Shown here: positions 13,789 to 23,842 of the stretch, in pieces
Position numbering within the stretch: position 1 is the first letter of the stretch
Layout: the number at the start of each line of letters is the position of its first letter
Source: UBA2965 sp036526135
GTDB taxonomy: Bacteria > Pseudomonadota > Gammaproteobacteria > Pseudomonadales > Azotimanducaceae
DNA: 26,465 bases
Reading direction: 5' to 3'
Assembly: GCA_036526135.1 (NCBI GenBank)
Contig: DATCZA010000030.1
Coordinates: 1 to 26,465 of the forward strand
Notes under the pieces: generated by a model
The model's database searches: none
What the model saw: the letters and a program-made list of their open reading frames with translations, nothing else
What the model was told of the DNA's origin: nothing
Translations under genes and position numbers: made by a program

Positions 13789-14814
13789 CTATGGTGAGGC
13801 GACATCAAAGCCGTTCATGGTGACCACCACCTTGCCAACCACCCTGCGCTGCTCGAGCATTCGCATGGCCTCTACCGCCCGCTCCAGCGGAAAACCCGCG
13901 CAGACGTACGGGTCGATCTCGCCGGCGGCCGCCATGGCATACAGTGCCCGCTCGGCCTCGCGCCCCTTCGCGGGATCCCGCCGCCCGTACTCGCCGGCGC
14001 GAACGCCGATCACGGCAATCTGCTTGATCAGAATCAGATTAACGGGCGCCTGGGGCCAGCGCCCGCTGGTGAACCCGATGGTAAGGATGCGGCCGCCCCA
14101 ATTGATGCAGCGCATGGATTCATCGAACACGTCGCCGCCAACGGGATCGTAGATGACGTCAGCCCCCCGCCCGTCGGTCAGCGCCTTTACTTCCTCGCGA
14201 AACCCGCCCAGCGTCCCATCGGCCTGGGTGTAGTTGATCACATGATCCGCGCCACGGGCCTTGACCACCGCCAGCTTCTCGTCGCTCCCGCCAGTTGCGA
14301 TGACCACGGCACCCAGACGTTTGCCCAGATCCACCGCCGCCATGCCCACACCTCCGGTGGCACCGTGAACGAGCAGCACCTCGCCGGGCGTCAGGTCGCC
14401 ACGCTTGGCCAGCGCCACGTAGGCGGTGAGGTAGGCCGTCCGGTACGAAGCCGCCTTGTCGTAGCTCATCGAGCCGGGAACGGGCTGCACACTCTCCGCG
14501 GGCACATTCACCGCCTCCGCGAAACCGCCGTAGCGCAGCGCCACGACCACCCGGTCGCCCACGTCGAACGCGCTCACCCCATCGCCGACGGCGACGACGT
14601 CACCGGCGGCTTCCGTGCCGGGAGAAAACGGCAGGGGCGGCTTGAACTGATACTTTCCCTGGATCATGAGCAGATCGGGAAAGTTGACCGCACAGGCCTT
14701 CAGGCGCACCTGAACCTCCCCCTCACCCGGCGGGTCGAGGCTGATGGTTTCGAGACGGACAGCGCCGATGTCCTCGGAGATCTCGTGACAGCGGATGGCT
14801 TGAATATCGGTCAC
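13789..14814 (-). CDS. Zinc-free quinone oxidoreductase / MDR-family NADPH dehydrogenase
   Basis: This 341-residue protein is a medium-chain dehydrogenase/reductase of the quinone oxidoreductase type. The N-terminal catalytic domain has NFPDLLMIQGKYQFKPPLPF and SPGTEAAGDVV, where zinc-dependent relatives carry a metal-binding His or Cys. The nucleotide domain shows LLVHGATGGVGMAAVDLGK near residue 150. It would reduce a quinone, enone or enoyl group with NADPH. The start is GTG at 14814, directly after the TAG stop of the acyl-CoA dehydrogenase remnant; AAGGA at 14822-14826 lies seven bases upstream inside that gene. This abutment suggests coupled translation. It is the last gene of the run that begins with the L,D-transpeptidase. 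Confidence 0.88.
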   Translation of the reverse strand: MTDIQAIRCHEISEDIGAVRLETISLDPPGEGEVQVRLKACAVNFPDLLMIQGKYQFKPPLPFSPGTEAAGDVVAVGDGVSAFDVGDRVVVALRYGGFAEAVNVPAESVQPVPGSMSYDKAASYRTAYLTAYVALAKRGDLTPGEVLLVHGATGGVGMAAVDLGKRLGAVVIATGGSDEKLAVVKARGADHVINYTQADGTLGGFREEVKALTDGRGADVIYDPVGGDVFDESMRCINWGGRILTIGFTSGRWPQAPVNLILIKQIAVIGVRAGEYGRRDPAKGREAERALYAMAAAGEIDPYVCAGFPLERAVEAMRMLEQRRVVGKVVVTMNGFDVASP

Positions 14815-15210
14815 CTAGGCGTCCTTGAGCAGTTGCTTGGCAATGTTGAGCAGATGAATCTGGCTGGTACCCTCGTAGATCCGAAACGCGCGAACGTCCC
14901 GATAGAACCGCTCGCTGCCGCGGCCCTTGACGTAGCCCTGCCCACCGAAGATCTGCACCACCCGGTAGGCTACCGAGCAACGGGTCAGCTCCATGAAGGC
15001 GAGCGCAAGCTCCTCGCTGGTGAGACCGCTGCCGCCATAGGCCTCAGGGATGCTCCGGCCGAAGGTACCGAGATTACGCATCGCCTCCACGCCCTCCGCC
15101 GGGATCTCATCGTCCGCCTCCACACGCTCCTCGTTGGGAACGGCAACCTCCGCGACGAATCGGCGCACGGCTGCCAGCAGATGCTCGAAGGTTTCTGCGT
15201 CCCTGATCAT
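14815..15210 (-). pseudogene. Acyl-CoA dehydrogenase with large in-frame internal deletion
   Basis: Only 131 residues remain of a protein family that is usually about 380. Residues 1-83 match the start of the N-terminal helical domain (FVAEVAVPNEERVEADD, then SIPEAYGGSGLTSEELALAF and ELTRCSVAYR). Residue 84 jumps directly to the C-terminal domain: VVQIFGGQGYVKGRGSERFY and RIYEGTSQIHLLNIAKQLL. About 240-250 residues, including the whole middle beta domain that holds substrate and FAD, are missing. The catalytic Glu of YEGT survives. The frame is intact, the ATG overlaps the GST-like stop by one base, and the stop abuts the next gene. An imperfectly explained short inverted repeat CGGTAG-G-CTACCG lies at the join (14963-14975). 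It cannot work as a normal dehydrogenase; a recent deletion or an assembly collapse would both explain it. Confidence 0.8.
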
Positions 15211-16154
15211 CAGCCCGACGACCCCAGATTGCCGGCGGGAGCCACCTGAAAGCCTGCCATCGGAAAGTGGTTCATGATCGGCCCGGTAGCCGCGTCCTCT
15301 CGCAAGATCACGACCTCCTCGCAATCCCAGGCAACGAGGGATCCGGCCACGGGCACTCGTCCGTAGTCGGCCGGCGTCACGGTGACACGCCGACCCACAT
15401 CGAGCTCGAAGGGAGCCGCAAGCGGGCTCTCCAGTACCGGGGCGACGGGACTGCAGGACCGCGCGTGCTCGAGCGCAGCCTCGCCGCTGCTTGGTGCAAC
15501 GGATCCGTGACCGAAGCCCGCCATGGTCTGCATCCAGCCGCGAACGTTCCCATAGGCGTCCAGCAGAGGAGCGTTCAGCGGATTGTTTTCCAGAAACCAC
15601 AGACAATGATAAAAGCAGAAGTCGGCGATGCAGGGCTTCCCGCCGAACAGGAACCCGCCGTCGAGCGCCCGGTCTGCCTGGTCGAGGTAGGTGGCCAGAT
15701 AGGCCTGCGCCGCTTCAGGGGAGAACGAGACCATCGGCGCATCACCCACGAGCTCGGCCCGGTCCTTCTGAAAGGCTGCAATCTCTTCCGGGGAAAGCTG
15801 GCTCATGAAACCGCCGACCGCCTCCGGCCGGAAGTTGAGCGCGACCGTCACGCGGAACAGTTGGGTATCCGCCCACTCCGCGACCCGGTTGGCCGTAAAG
15901 CCGGCCGCAAACAGATCTTCGTCGCCGAAATGCCGGGCGAGCCCCCTGGCAATGACCGCGGTATCGCAGTAGACGTTGGCACCGATCTGCAGCACGGGCG
16001 TGCGTCGATAGCCTCCCGACAGCGGCATCAGCAAAGGGCGCGGCATGATGCTCGGTATCTCGACTGAGTGCCAGGAACCGCCCAGGTACCCCAGAAGCAG
16101 CCGGATCTTCTCCGAAAACAGGGAAGCCGGATAGTGGTGCAGGTAAATTTCCAA
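15210..16154 (-). CDS. Glutathione S-transferase-like protein with C-terminal extension
   Basis: The first 80 residues form a thioredoxin-like GST N-domain (EIYLHHYPASLFSEKIRLLL, then a RTPVLQIGANVYCDTAVIAR segment with the cis-Pro and the Asp-Thr pair typical of glutathione binding). A helical C-domain follows, including GGKPCIADFCFYHCLWFL. The last 75 residues or so (after PVLESPLAAPFELD) look beta-rich and are not part of a normal GST; I do not recognise them. I prefer the TTG at 16154, with GGGGGA just upstream and directly before the conserved start. A GTG at 16217 with GGAG upstream would add 21 Arg/Ala-rich residues. Its stop overlaps the next gene's ATG by one base. Substrate unknown. 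Confidence 0.72.
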   Translation of the reverse strand: MEIYLHHYPASLFSEKIRLLLGYLGGSWHSVEIPSIMPRPLLMPLSGGYRRTPVLQIGANVYCDTAVIARGLARHFGDEDLFAAGFTANRVAEWADTQLFRVTVALNFRPEAVGGFMSQLSPEEIAAFQKDRAELVGDAPMVSFSPEAAQAYLATYLDQADRALDGGFLFGGKPCIADFCFYHCLWFLENNPLNAPLLDAYGNVRGWMQTMAGFGHGSVAPSSGEAALEHARSCSPVAPVLESPLAAPFELDVGRRVTVTPADYGRVPVAGSLVAWDCEEVVILREDAATGPIMNHFPMAGFQVAPAGNLGSSG

Positions 16155-16238
16155 CTGTTCCCCCAGAACGGACCTTCGCGGTACGCGCGCGACCACTGCG
16201 TTTGCCGCCCGGGACACACGCGTGCTCCGTACCCGGCC

Positions 16239-17560
16239 TCAGGTCCCGCCGATGGTCATCTCCGCCACCTTGATGGTCGGGCCGTTGACGTAGCGGCGAT
16301 GGTCCAGGTCGTCGCCGATCATCTCCACCTGCTGCAGCAGCGTCCCAAGATTAGCACCGATGGTGATTCCGGCAACCGGGTAAGCGAGTTCGCCCCCTTC
16401 GATCCAGATGCCGAAGGCGCCCCGGGAGATGTCGCCCGTGGTGGGCACCGCCCCGAACCCGATGCTGCCCGTGAGGAGCAGGCCCTCGTCCACTGAACCG
16501 ATGATGTCCGCAGGAGAATCCTTTCCTGACGCTAGATAGAGATTGTTCGGCCCCGCCCCGTTCCCCGTGGGCTTCATCCCCAGCTTTCGAGCGGAGTAGG
16601 AGTCGAGCAGGAAGCTCTTGAGCACCCCTTTTTCAATCACCGCCGTCTTGCGCAGGGGGACCCCCTCGCGGTCGAAGGGCTTCGCGCCCGGCGCGCCCGG
16701 CATCAGACCGTCGTCCCATACGTTCACGTTCGCCCCAGCCACCCGCTCGCCGATCCGGTCGGCCAGAAAGCTCTGCTTGCGATACACACCGCGGCCATCG
16801 ACGCAGCTCGCGAGAAACTGCAACAGCTCTGCGCTCATCTCCGGCTCCAGGACCACGGGCACGTTCTGAGTAGGAACCTTGCGGGCGCCAATCAGGCGGG
16901 TAGATCGATCGATGGCCTCCGCCGCGATGTCCTCCGGGCTCCTCAGCCCTTCGAGGTTACGGGAGTAGTCGTACTTTCCCTCGCTGATGAGGTTGTCGGG
17001 CTCCCCCACCTGGAGGTACACGCCATTGGAACAGGCCGTCTGCCGGAACGCGTCGCTGAACCCGTTGGAATTCGCGAGATACAGCGTCTCTATGGTGGTG
17101 CCGAAGCCGGCACCCATGGATCGCCTGATTCGTTTGTCGCCAAGGCAAATGGCCTCCACGCGGCGTGCAGCCGCGATCTTGCTCTCCGGAGACATGTCGA
17201 CCACCGCCTCGTCGAATATGTCGAGGGCTTCGGCTCGTACCTTGACCGGCTCCTTCTCCGGCAACCCTGCAAACGGGTCCGCGCCGGACAACCGCGCCCG
17301 TCCGATCCCGTTGTCGATCAGCCGCTTCAACGTCGCCTCCGACAGATCGGATGACGCCTCCGTGGCGACCTTCTGGTCGACGATCAGCTTCACCTCGAGC
17401 TCCCGGAAACCTGCCTCCACCAGGGTTTCCAGCTCGCCTTCCCTGATGGACGCAGAGAAGTTGCTGCCCGCGCGGATGGCAACCTCGACCTGATCCGCAC
17501 CACGCCGGGTTCCGTAAGCAACCAACGACTCGGCGAGCCCCGTCAGGCTGGTGTCGCGCA

Positions 17561-17564
<4 letters not shown>
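16239..17564 (-). CDS. tldE: TldE/PmbA subunit of the TldD-TldE metalloprotease
   Basis: The 441-residue protein is the non-metal partner of TldD; together they form a protease that trims unfolded peptides (known for microcin B17 maturation and CcdA breakdown). Family features include AGSNFSASIREGELETLVEAG near the N-terminus, RGVYRKQSFLADRIGERVA in the middle and RGAFGIWIEGGELAYPVAGI near the end. It lacks HExxxH, as expected. I start at ATG 17564, which overlaps the TldD stop by four bases (ATGA), a classic coupled pair. A longer reading to 17648 adds 28 charged residues without family likeness. No signal peptide or twin-Arg motif is visible at either start, in contrast to its TldD partner. 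Confidence 0.9.
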
Positions 17565-19084
<1,520 letters not shown>

Positions 19085-19152
19085 TGTGACGAGTTCTCCT
19101 TTTTCACTGATGTAGCGCCCTCAGTCGGCAGCATCGCTCGAACCAGCCGGGT

Positions 19153-20796
19153 TCAGGAGGCGGGAAGATCGATCCGAACGTCGCCGTCGAGTTCCCCAAG
19201 CAGCTCCACGTCGCGCTGATACACATCCGGGTAGAAGCGGACGACTCCGTCGTCGTCCACCTGGGCGGTCCAGTAGAGGATATAGACGGGCCACGGATCC
19301 GCAAGGCGGACCCGCCGGGTCTCACCGGTTTCCACCGCGGCGCGCACCGCGGCTTCGTCCCAGTTCGCCGGATCGCGAAGAAGCAGGGCGGCGAGGGAAA
19401 ACGGATCCTCCACCCTGATGCAGCCCGAGCTGAACGTACGCTCCGCCCGTTCGAAGAGCTCACGGTTCGGGGTGTCGTGGATGAAGACGAAGTGCTCGTT
19501 GGGAAACATGAACTTGATCAGGCCCAGCGCGTTCGTCGGGCCCGGCTCCTGCCGGAAGATGTAAGGCATGCCCTCTAGGGCCTGCCAGTCCACGGCGTAG
19601 GGGTCGACGGCGCGACCCGATCGGTCCAGCAGCGTCATGTTGGAGCGGGCCAGATATCCAGGATCCTCGCGCACCTTCGGCAGGATGTCCGCCCGCAGAA
19701 TTCCGGGCGGTACCGTCCAGGTGGGGTTGATTTCCAGATAGGTCATAAGGCCGCGAAACACCGGCGTCTGGCGATAGGTCCGGCCGACCATGGCCCGACG
19801 CTGCCAGACCATCTCACCTTCTTCCAGAACGTAGACCTCCGCGGCCGCGATGTTCACGACGACCACCGACGTGTCCCGCGCGGTCATGATCCATCGCGCC
19901 CTTTCAAGGGACAGGCGCAGCTGGTCGATCCGCTCCTCCACGGAGACGTTCATGGCGCGCACCGTAGCGGGACCAACGGCCCCGTCCACCGACAGGCTGT
20001 GGCGATGCTGGAACCGCCTGACACCGCTTTCCAGGTCAGCGTCGAACAGTTCCGGGTCGGACACTGCGCCCGTCTCGAGATCGCCCGTTACGGCCAGCCG
20101 CCGGCGAACGCTGACAACCCGCTCGTCGCGCATGCCGATGGTCAATGTGACGCCCTCGGGGACGGGCTCCCATCCCCCCGCCGCGGCGGCGGACCGGTAC
20201 CTCGCGAGCGCCATCTGGATGTTACGGTAGAGGGGGCCACGCGGGACGCGAGCAGCCAGCCCTTCGCGAAGACTCCCCGACTCCACGATCTGGTTCATGG
20301 TGTCCGCAGCATCGACGCCCGGCGCGAGCTGCCGGCCAAAGTTCCACGTGCTCACGAGCGTCTTCGGATTGACCTTGCCGAACCGCTGGTGATAGGCGAA
20401 ACGCAACAGGCTTGAGGTGTACAGAAGCTCGAGGTCGCGCTCCGGGACTGCCTTCGGGCTCGATGCCGCCCGTTCGCGCAAGGCGCGCAAACGCGTGAGG
20501 TTGTAGTCGTCGGGATCGAGGCCGTCGTCCACACTCCGGGCCAGGAGATCGAACAGCTCGGCGACGAGCGCCGGGTCACCCCACGCCGGCCGATAGCCCC
20601 GACGAGCGTAAAACTCGGCCAGCACCCTCTCGGTCAGCAGGGCCTGCCCCTGGACCGCCATGGCACCGCTGCTGTAGTAGTCGTCGAAAAATTCCCGCAG
20701 CTCGAAGGCGACCACCTCCGCGCCGACGCGAAGCGGCACGGCGAAGGCAAGAACGGCGACTGCCACCGGCAGGCTGAAACGGAGCACTCGAAGCAT
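19153..20796 (-). CDS. YcbB/LdtD-type L,D-transpeptidase
   Basis: The 547-residue periplasmic enzyme makes 3-3 cross-links in peptidoglycan or attaches proteins to it. Order of parts: signal peptide (FSLPVAVAVLAFAVPLRVGA), scaffold domain with YYSSGAMAVQ and YNLTRLRALRE, peptidoglycan-binding repeat (GVRRFQHRHSLSVDGAVG), and YkuD catalytic domain with FIHDTPNRELFERAER and SSGCIRVED, giving the catalytic Cys near residue 459. The length agrees with YcbB (about 600). I start at ATG 20796, directly before the signal peptide, with CCCGGA upstream; an in-frame start at 20853 adds 19 residues that spoil the signal. It is divergent from the M15 peptidase gene and heads the run leading to tldD and tldE. 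Confidence 0.9.
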   Translation of the reverse strand: MLRVLRFSLPVAVAVLAFAVPLRVGAEVVAFELREFFDDYYSSGAMAVQGQALLTERVLAEFYARRGYRPAWGDPALVAELFDLLARSVDDGLDPDDYNLTRLRALRERAASSPKAVPERDLELLYTSSLLRFAYHQRFGKVNPKTLVSTWNFGRQLAPGVDAADTMNQIVESGSLREGLAARVPRGPLYRNIQMALARYRSAAAAGGWEPVPEGVTLTIGMRDERVVSVRRRLAVTGDLETGAVSDPELFDADLESGVRRFQHRHSLSVDGAVGPATVRAMNVSVEERIDQLRLSLERARWIMTARDTSVVVVNIAAAEVYVLEEGEMVWQRRAMVGRTYRQTPVFRGLMTYLEINPTWTVPPGILRADILPKVREDPGYLARSNMTLLDRSGRAVDPYAVDWQALEGMPYIFRQEPGPTNALGLIKFMFPNEHFVFIHDTPNRELFERAERTFSSGCIRVEDPFSLAALLLRDPANWDEAAVRAAVETGETRRVRLADPWPVYILYWTAQVDDDGVVRFYPDVYQRDVELLGELDGDVRIDLPAS

Positions 20797-20905
20797 GATT
20801 CCGGGCCGGATCAACGGGCGAGCCAAGGTAGCAATCTCCACACAGCAGTACAAACTGCAGGCTTGCCGGGCGGGCGCCGGGAACTTTAGAGCGCCAAACG
20901 GATCC

Positions 20906-20911
20906 TATATT
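20906..20911 (+). promoter_or_regulatory. Candidate -10 element for the M15 peptidase gene
   Basis: TATATT stands out in otherwise GC-rich DNA, 58 bases before the ATG at 20970. No good -35 box is visible at the right distance (AACTTT is the nearest). It overlaps the left edge of a small inverted repeat ATTGT-TGG-ACAAT at 20909-20921, which could be an operator. Confidence 0.35.
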
Positions 20912-20969
20912 GTTGGACAATCCAGGGCGTGAGTCCGTCCAAACTCCCGAAAAACAGAGGCGCTCCCCG

Positions 20970-21893
20970 ATGAAATGGCTGATCTGCCTGCTTGTTGCCG
21001 GATTTAGCCTTCCGGCCGCCGCCTATCGTGAAGCCACGGTACCTTTCGGCGTGAAGGTTCAGGGAATCGAGAACCGATTCGCCGAATTCGGCGTGTACGC
21101 GCGGCCTGGAGAGATCCTGGCTTTAGACCTTATCGACGTCGCCCCCGAAGAGATCGGCGCAACCTTCGACTCGGCCCCCGTTAAAACGGGTCACGGCCGG
21201 ATCAACCTCAAAATGCCAGGCGCGCCGGGAACCCATCGGGTGGAGCTGACCGACCAGCGCAGCGGGTCCAGGATGCGGCTCAACGTCTTCGTGATGTGGC
21301 AACACGACGGGGCGCGTGACGACGTGCTCAACGGTTACCGCATCGGTCAGTACCCCAGGGATCCTTTCCGCGGCCTGGCCGTCTACCGCCCGCCCGAGGC
21401 GTTCGTCGAGGTCACCCCCGACAACGCGCACACGCGCGTCTCGCCGAACTTCACCCTGGGGCAGTTCGTCTGCAAGCAGGGTTCGGGATTCCCCAAGTAC
21501 GTGGTCCTGCGCCCACAGCTGGTGCAGAAGCTGGAGCTCGTGCTCGGTGAGCTGAACGCCGTCAACCCGGACGTCACGGGCCTGACGGTGATGAGCGGCT
21601 ACCGCACCCCGGCCTACAACAGATCCCTGGGCAACGGCCGGCACAGCCGGCACCTTTGGGGCGGCGCCGCCGACGTCTACGTGGACGCCAACGGCGACGG
21701 CATCATGGACGATCTCAACGGCGATGGCCGGCGCGACCGCGGCGACGCCGAGTGGCTGGCGACCTTCATCGACCGACTGGAGCACGCAGGGCGCTTCGGC
21801 GAGCACATCGGCGGCATCGGCACCTACAACAGCAACGCCCACCACGGCCCCTTCGTCCACGTCGACGCGCGCGGTTACCGGGCTCGGTGGTGA
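20970..21893 (+). CDS. M15-family peptidoglycan peptidase with inserted EF-hand-like loops
   Basis: The 307-residue secreted protein has a signal peptide (WLICLLVAGFSLPAAA, cut near residue 18), a beta-rich N-terminal half and a C-terminal M15 (D-Ala-D-Ala carboxypeptidase / DacB-like) zinc domain. Zinc ligands are visible as His228-x6-Asp235 (SRHLWGGAADVYVD) and His297 in GPFVHVDARG. MSGYRTPAYNRSL is the family's substrate loop. Between the two zinc motifs, at residues 239-259, lie two back-to-back Asp-rich loops (DANGDGIMDD, LNGDGRRDRGD) that look like EF-hand/dockerin calcium sites, not part of a standard M15 fold. I start at ATG 20970 because of the signal peptide and an AGAGG upstream. 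It is divergent from the L,D-transpeptidase gene, suggesting a shared cell-wall role. Confidence 0.85.
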   Translation: MKWLICLLVAGFSLPAAAYREATVPFGVKVQGIENRFAEFGVYARPGEILALDLIDVAPEEIGATFDSAPVKTGHGRINLKMPGAPGTHRVELTDQRSGSRMRLNVFVMWQHDGARDDVLNGYRIGQYPRDPFRGLAVYRPPEAFVEVTPDNAHTRVSPNFTLGQFVCKQGSGFPKYVVLRPQLVQKLELVLGELNAVNPDVTGLTVMSGYRTPAYNRSLGNGRHSRHLWGGAADVYVDANGDGIMDDLNGDGRRDRGDAEWLATFIDRLEHAGRFGEHIGGIGTYNSNAHHGPFVHVDARGYRARW

Positions 21894-21952
21894 AGCGGCG
21901 AACGCGACGGCCTGCCTGGCCTGAGCGCCGCCGCCCGAACGTGGGCCCGCAT

Positions 21953-21978
21953 CAAGCGTCCGAATTGACGGCCGCTTG
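21953..21978. terminator. Hairpin between convergent M15 peptidase and epoxide hydrolase genes
   Basis: CAAGCG pairs with CGCTTG, and an inner CCG/CGG pair follows a one-base mismatch, closing a 6-nt loop. It lies in the middle of the 100-bp gap between the two converging genes. No T-run is present, so strength as a terminator is uncertain. Confidence 0.4.
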
Positions 21979-21993
21979 GCTCACGACTCAGAG

Positions 21994-22947
21994 CTACAGA
22001 CCATCCAGGAAACGCTGCAGAGCCTCGTTAGTCGCCTCCGGTGCCTCCTGCTGAACCCAATGCCCGGCACCGGCGATGATCGTCGATCCGCGGAAATCGG
22101 CGCACGCAGCGCCCGGATCCGCGTACAGATCCATGCCGGGCACGAAACGTCGCACCGCGTCGCGCTCGCCGCCAACGAAGCACGCAGGCTGCTCCACGGG
22201 CAGCCCCCTTAACGGCCCCGACTCGGCAACGTCGAGGTTCTGCGCGCGATAGCGGTTGATGGGCCCCCGGAAACCGCCCGCGGTAAACGCGCTCACGTAG
22301 ATCCCCAGGTCTTCCTCGCTCATCCATTCGGGGAAGGGACGGGGATCGACCATCCCATCCAGCAGTGAGGCGTCGGCCGGCTTGTTTTTCAACCAATCGT
22401 CCAGCGGCGCATCACCAGACAGCGAGAAGTAGATCTTGCGCAGCGCGGTCTCGAAGTCCCCTTCCACCTCGGCCTCCACGACGCCCTCCTCCTGAAAGTA
22501 GAGCTGGTAGAAGAACCGGCCGGCGTATATCCCGCGGAACAGATCCAGGGTGCCAATGTCGCCGGCCGGCAGGTAGGGCACGCTCAAGCCCGCCACGGCG
22601 CGCACGGACTCCGGATGCCGCAGCGCCGTGTTCCAGACGATGGGGGCGCCCCAGTCGTGACCGAACAGCACGACGGGCTCGTCGCTGAGCTCTCGCGCCA
22701 CGGCCGCCACGTCCGCGCAAAGCTCGGTCATCCGGTAGGCTTCGATGGCGTGAGGTTTGGAGCTGCCGCCGTAACCGCGCACGTCCATGGCAGCTACGGT
22801 GTATCCGCGCTCGGCAAAGTGCCTCAGCTGATGGCGCCACGAGTACCAGAGCTCAGGCCAGCCGTGCACGCAAAGTATCACCGGCCCGTGCCCGGAAAGC
22901 GCGACGCGAAGCACGATCTCGCCGTTTTCGATCTCCCGGAATTCCAT
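21994..22947 (-). CDS. Epoxide hydrolase-type alpha/beta hydrolase
   Basis: The 317-residue protein opens epoxide rings with water, or a related hydrolysis. The oxyanion motif is HGWPELWYSWR (residues 28-38). The nucleophile is Asp98 in GHDWGAPIVW. The charge relay uses His296 (GAGHWVQQEAPE) and probably Asp263. The two lid Tyr residues that hold the epoxide oxygen appear as Tyr150 (YQLYFQEEG) and Tyr233 (GPINRYRAQNLD), so epoxide hydrolase is favoured over dehalogenase. I start at ATG 22947 because GGAGG lies just upstream; a longer reading to 23100 adds an Arg-rich tail. It follows the DsbA-fold gene by 97 bases on the same strand, so the two may form one operon. Confidence 0.88.
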   Translation of the reverse strand: MEFREIENGEIVLRVALSGHGPVILCVHGWPELWYSWRHQLRHFAERGYTVAAMDVRGYGGSSKPHAIEAYRMTELCADVAAVARELSDEPVVLFGHDWGAPIVWNTALRHPESVRAVAGLSVPYLPAGDIGTLDLFRGIYAGRFFYQLYFQEEGVVEAEVEGDFETALRKIYFSLSGDAPLDDWLKNKPADASLLDGMVDPRPFPEWMSEEDLGIYVSAFTAGGFRGPINRYRAQNLDVAESGPLRGLPVEQPACFVGGERDAVRRFVPGMDLYADPGAACADFRGSTIIAGAGHWVQQEAPEATNEALQRFLDGL

Positions 22948-23044
22948 TCCCCCTCCCCCGATCAGCTGGCCGGTTCCCCGCCGAGCCCCTGTTCGCAGCA
23001 CCCCCTCTTCGGCGCCTGTGGCCGGGCGCCGGACGCGCGGCAAC

Positions 23045-23758
23045 CTAGCACCAGCTGGCTTCCTGTTCCGGGTGGCGCAGCAGCTCCTCGATATTTGCAT
23101 TCAGAATGCGGTAGCCGACGTTGCCGTACAACACCTGGCGACCCTCGTTCATCACCCAGGACGGGCTTCCCCTGATGCCCCGCTCCTCCGCCTTGCGATA
23201 GTCCGCCAGAAGGGCGGCCATGGCCGCGCCAGAATCCACGTGTCGCTTCAGTTCCGCGGCGGCGAGACCAAGCCCCTGAGCAACCTCCAGGCAGACGCCG
23301 AGATCGCCGACGTCTCGAGCATCGACGAAGAACGCCTCGCGCAGGGCCCGAGACAGGCGAGTCATCTCCAGGGGGCTCTCCGCAATCTCCGTTGCCTTGA
23401 GCACCAGATGGGCGGTGCCCGACGTCACCGGCCTGACCTTCGTCCAGAGATACTCGTGGACGGCAGGCGCCTCGTAGCGGATGGCGACCTCGCGCACGTG
23501 CTGCGCAAATCCTTCGTAGCCGCCACGGGCGCTCCAACCCGCTGCCACCTTCGCGCCTGCGTCGCCGAAGACGTCGACGCAGTGGAAGCCCAGCCGAACC
23601 GTCTCGCCCCATTGGTCGTTCATCTCGTCGATGCGCCGCTGCGCGATCCAGGCCCACACGCACAGCACGTCGGAGAAGTAGTCGATGGTCAGGCGGTCGT
23701 TCAGGACAGATTCTCGCCGGTTCCGTACACGTCGGCCCCATGATAACGCAGCACGCAA
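23045..23758 (-). CDS. DsbA-fold oxidoreductase/isomerase-like protein (FrnE / HCCA isomerase family)
   Basis: The conserved protein starts at LTIDYFSDVLCVWAWIA and has a helical insert and the cis-Pro loop GIRGSPSWVMNEGR near its end, the layout of the FrnE and 2-hydroxychromene-2-carboxylate isomerase branch of the DsbA fold. FrnE relatives carry CPWC; here it is CVWA (codons near 23651-23662), leaving one Cys. It is therefore unlikely to be a disulfide enzyme and more likely a thiol- or glutathione-using isomerase. The start is uncertain: no in-frame ATG exists. TTG at 23758 has GGAG just upstream, GTG at 23827 has no Shine-Dalgarno sequence, and family similarity only begins about 23704. 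It is upstream of the epoxide hydrolase gene and divergent from the exosortase gene. Confidence 0.7.
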   Translation of the reverse strand: MRAALSWGRRVRNRRESVLNDRLTIDYFSDVLCVWAWIAQRRIDEMNDQWGETVRLGFHCVDVFGDAGAKVAAGWSARGGYEGFAQHVREVAIRYEAPAVHEYLWTKVRPVTSGTAHLVLKATEIAESPLEMTRLSRALREAFFVDARDVGDLGVCLEVAQGLGLAAAELKRHVDSGAAMAALLADYRKAEERGIRGSPSWVMNEGRQVLYGNVGYRILNANIEELLRHPEQEASWC

Positions 23759-23794
23759 GAGCTCCGCGCGACCGCAACCCGGGAAAGGAGATCT

Positions 23795-23842
23795 GTGGTC
23801 AGCCAAGCCCAGCAACCTGTGTCGCACGTTACCAGTTTGTAA
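23795..23842 (+). CDS. Possible 15-codon leader ORF upstream of the exosortase gene
   Basis: A GTG at 23795 has the best Shine-Dalgarno sequence of this region, AAAGGAG at 23784-23790, four bases away. It encodes a 15-residue peptide (VSQAQQPVSHVTSL after the start) and stops at TAA 23840-23842. The next codon is the GTG at 23843 that opens the exosortase ORF, and both are in the same frame. This looks like stop-restart coupling, or an exosortase N-terminus interrupted by one stop. The DNA also overlaps the weakest candidate start of the divergent gene. Confidence 0.4.
   Translation: MVSQAQQPVSHVTSL

Noticed and set aside
15211..15606. N-terminal extension of the acyl-CoA dehydrogenase remnant by 132 codons
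   Set aside because: The extra residues are Arg/Ser-rich and are the shadow of the GST-like gene in another frame; the ATG at 15210 with the one-base overlap fits the family start.
22948..23100. Longer N-terminus for the epoxide hydrolase
   Set aside because: Arg/Gly-rich and includes the upstream gene's end; GGAGG directly before ATG 22947 decides the start.
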